The notes under the pieces are model-generated. The model was not told the DNA's origin, searched no databases, and saw nothing but the letters and a program-made list of their open reading frames with translations. Below are positions 5,619 through 5,669 of a stretch of 5,669 bases of DNA, one piece after another. Each line of letters begins with the position of its first letter. Position 1 is the stretch's first letter. Origin of the DNA: DATAXP01 sp036272935 (GTDB lineage: Bacteria; Planctomycetota; Planctomycetia; Pirellulales; PNKZ01); the NCBI GenBank assembly GCA_036272935.1, contig DATAXP010000067.1, positions 1-5,669 on the forward strand. The letters run 5' to 3'. The position numbers and the translations under genes are program-made.

Positions 5619-5659
5619 GGCCGAGGCGTTCTTGATGGGTGTTAGAAAATGCCTCGGCC
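5619..5659. repeat. Inverted repeat at window edge
   Basis: GGCCGAGGC (5619-5627) pairs exactly with GCCTCGGCC (5651-5659). The stem extends inward through one G-T wobble and two A-T pairs to 5630/5648, leaving a 17-nt loop. Two more pairs are possible outside a C/A mismatch. There is no T-tract on either side. It may be the arm pair of another repeat or a structured 3' end of a minus-strand gene; its role is unknown. Confidence 0.5.
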
Positions 5660-5669
5660 ACAGGCGGAC

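Noticed and set aside
5437..5661. Minus-strand open frame with a GTG start at the right end.
   Set aside because: It runs through the strong hairpin at 5535-5580 and the composite repeat; translations of this repeat type commonly produce spurious peptides such as EPRITRMARI. A real gene end to the right cannot be excluded.
1..5669. CRISPR array, tRNA, rRNA or defence genes.
   Set aside because: No regularly spaced long repeats, no tRNA cloverleaf or rRNA sequence, and no recognisable defence-family motifs were seen; the only nuclease is the RAYT.

Overview
The window looks like chromosomal DNA of a planctomycete, probably of the Pirellula/Rhodopirellula type. It is GC-rich, and it holds a Tat-exported DUF1501 protein beside a secreted DUF1080 (3-keto-disaccharide hydrolase-like) protein, two families strongly expanded in that phylum. 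The taxonomic call is an inference from gene content, not from a marker gene.

Layout from left to right. (1) Positions 3-761 form a compact minus-strand element: one REP-associated tyrosine transposase (RAYT, Y1/HUH family) enclosed by 25-nt inverted repeats that match at 24 of 25 positions. The transposase stop codon lies inside the left repeat. (2) Ten bases outside the right repeat is a near-consensus sigma70-type promoter (TTGACG, 17-nt spacer, CATAAT). It drives a probable two-gene operon: a DUF1501 protein (GTG start at 884, set by an AGGAG ribosome binding site) and, 21 nt later, a secreted two-domain protein with an N-terminal DUF1080 domain and a C-terminal alpha/beta-hydrolase domain. 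(3) A 124-nt intergenic region holds a candidate promoter overlapped by a perfect 8+8 bp dyad. It precedes a second gene pair: a secreted YceI-family protein and, 7 nt downstream, a multi-pass membrane protein of unknown function. (4) The last ~200 nt appear non-coding and hold three palindromic structures in a row: a composite repeat with phased short direct repeats in inverted orientation, a GC-rich hairpin with a T-tract on the minus strand (likely a terminator for a gene entering from the right), and a further inverted repeat at the window edge. The first repeat supplies the last seven codons and the stop of the membrane protein.

Taken together, the four plus-strand genes encode export-dependent or membrane proteins. 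The DUF1501/DUF1080-hydrolase pair fits extracytoplasmic polysaccharide or glycoside breakdown, as is usual for these families in planctomycetes. The YceI/membrane pair suggests handling of an isoprenoid-type lipid at the cell envelope, but only the YceI half has a recognisable family. I see no defence system, CRISPR array, tRNA or rRNA. The most interesting non-gene signals are the repeat-bounded RAYT unit and the phased palindromic repeat at 5454-5528.
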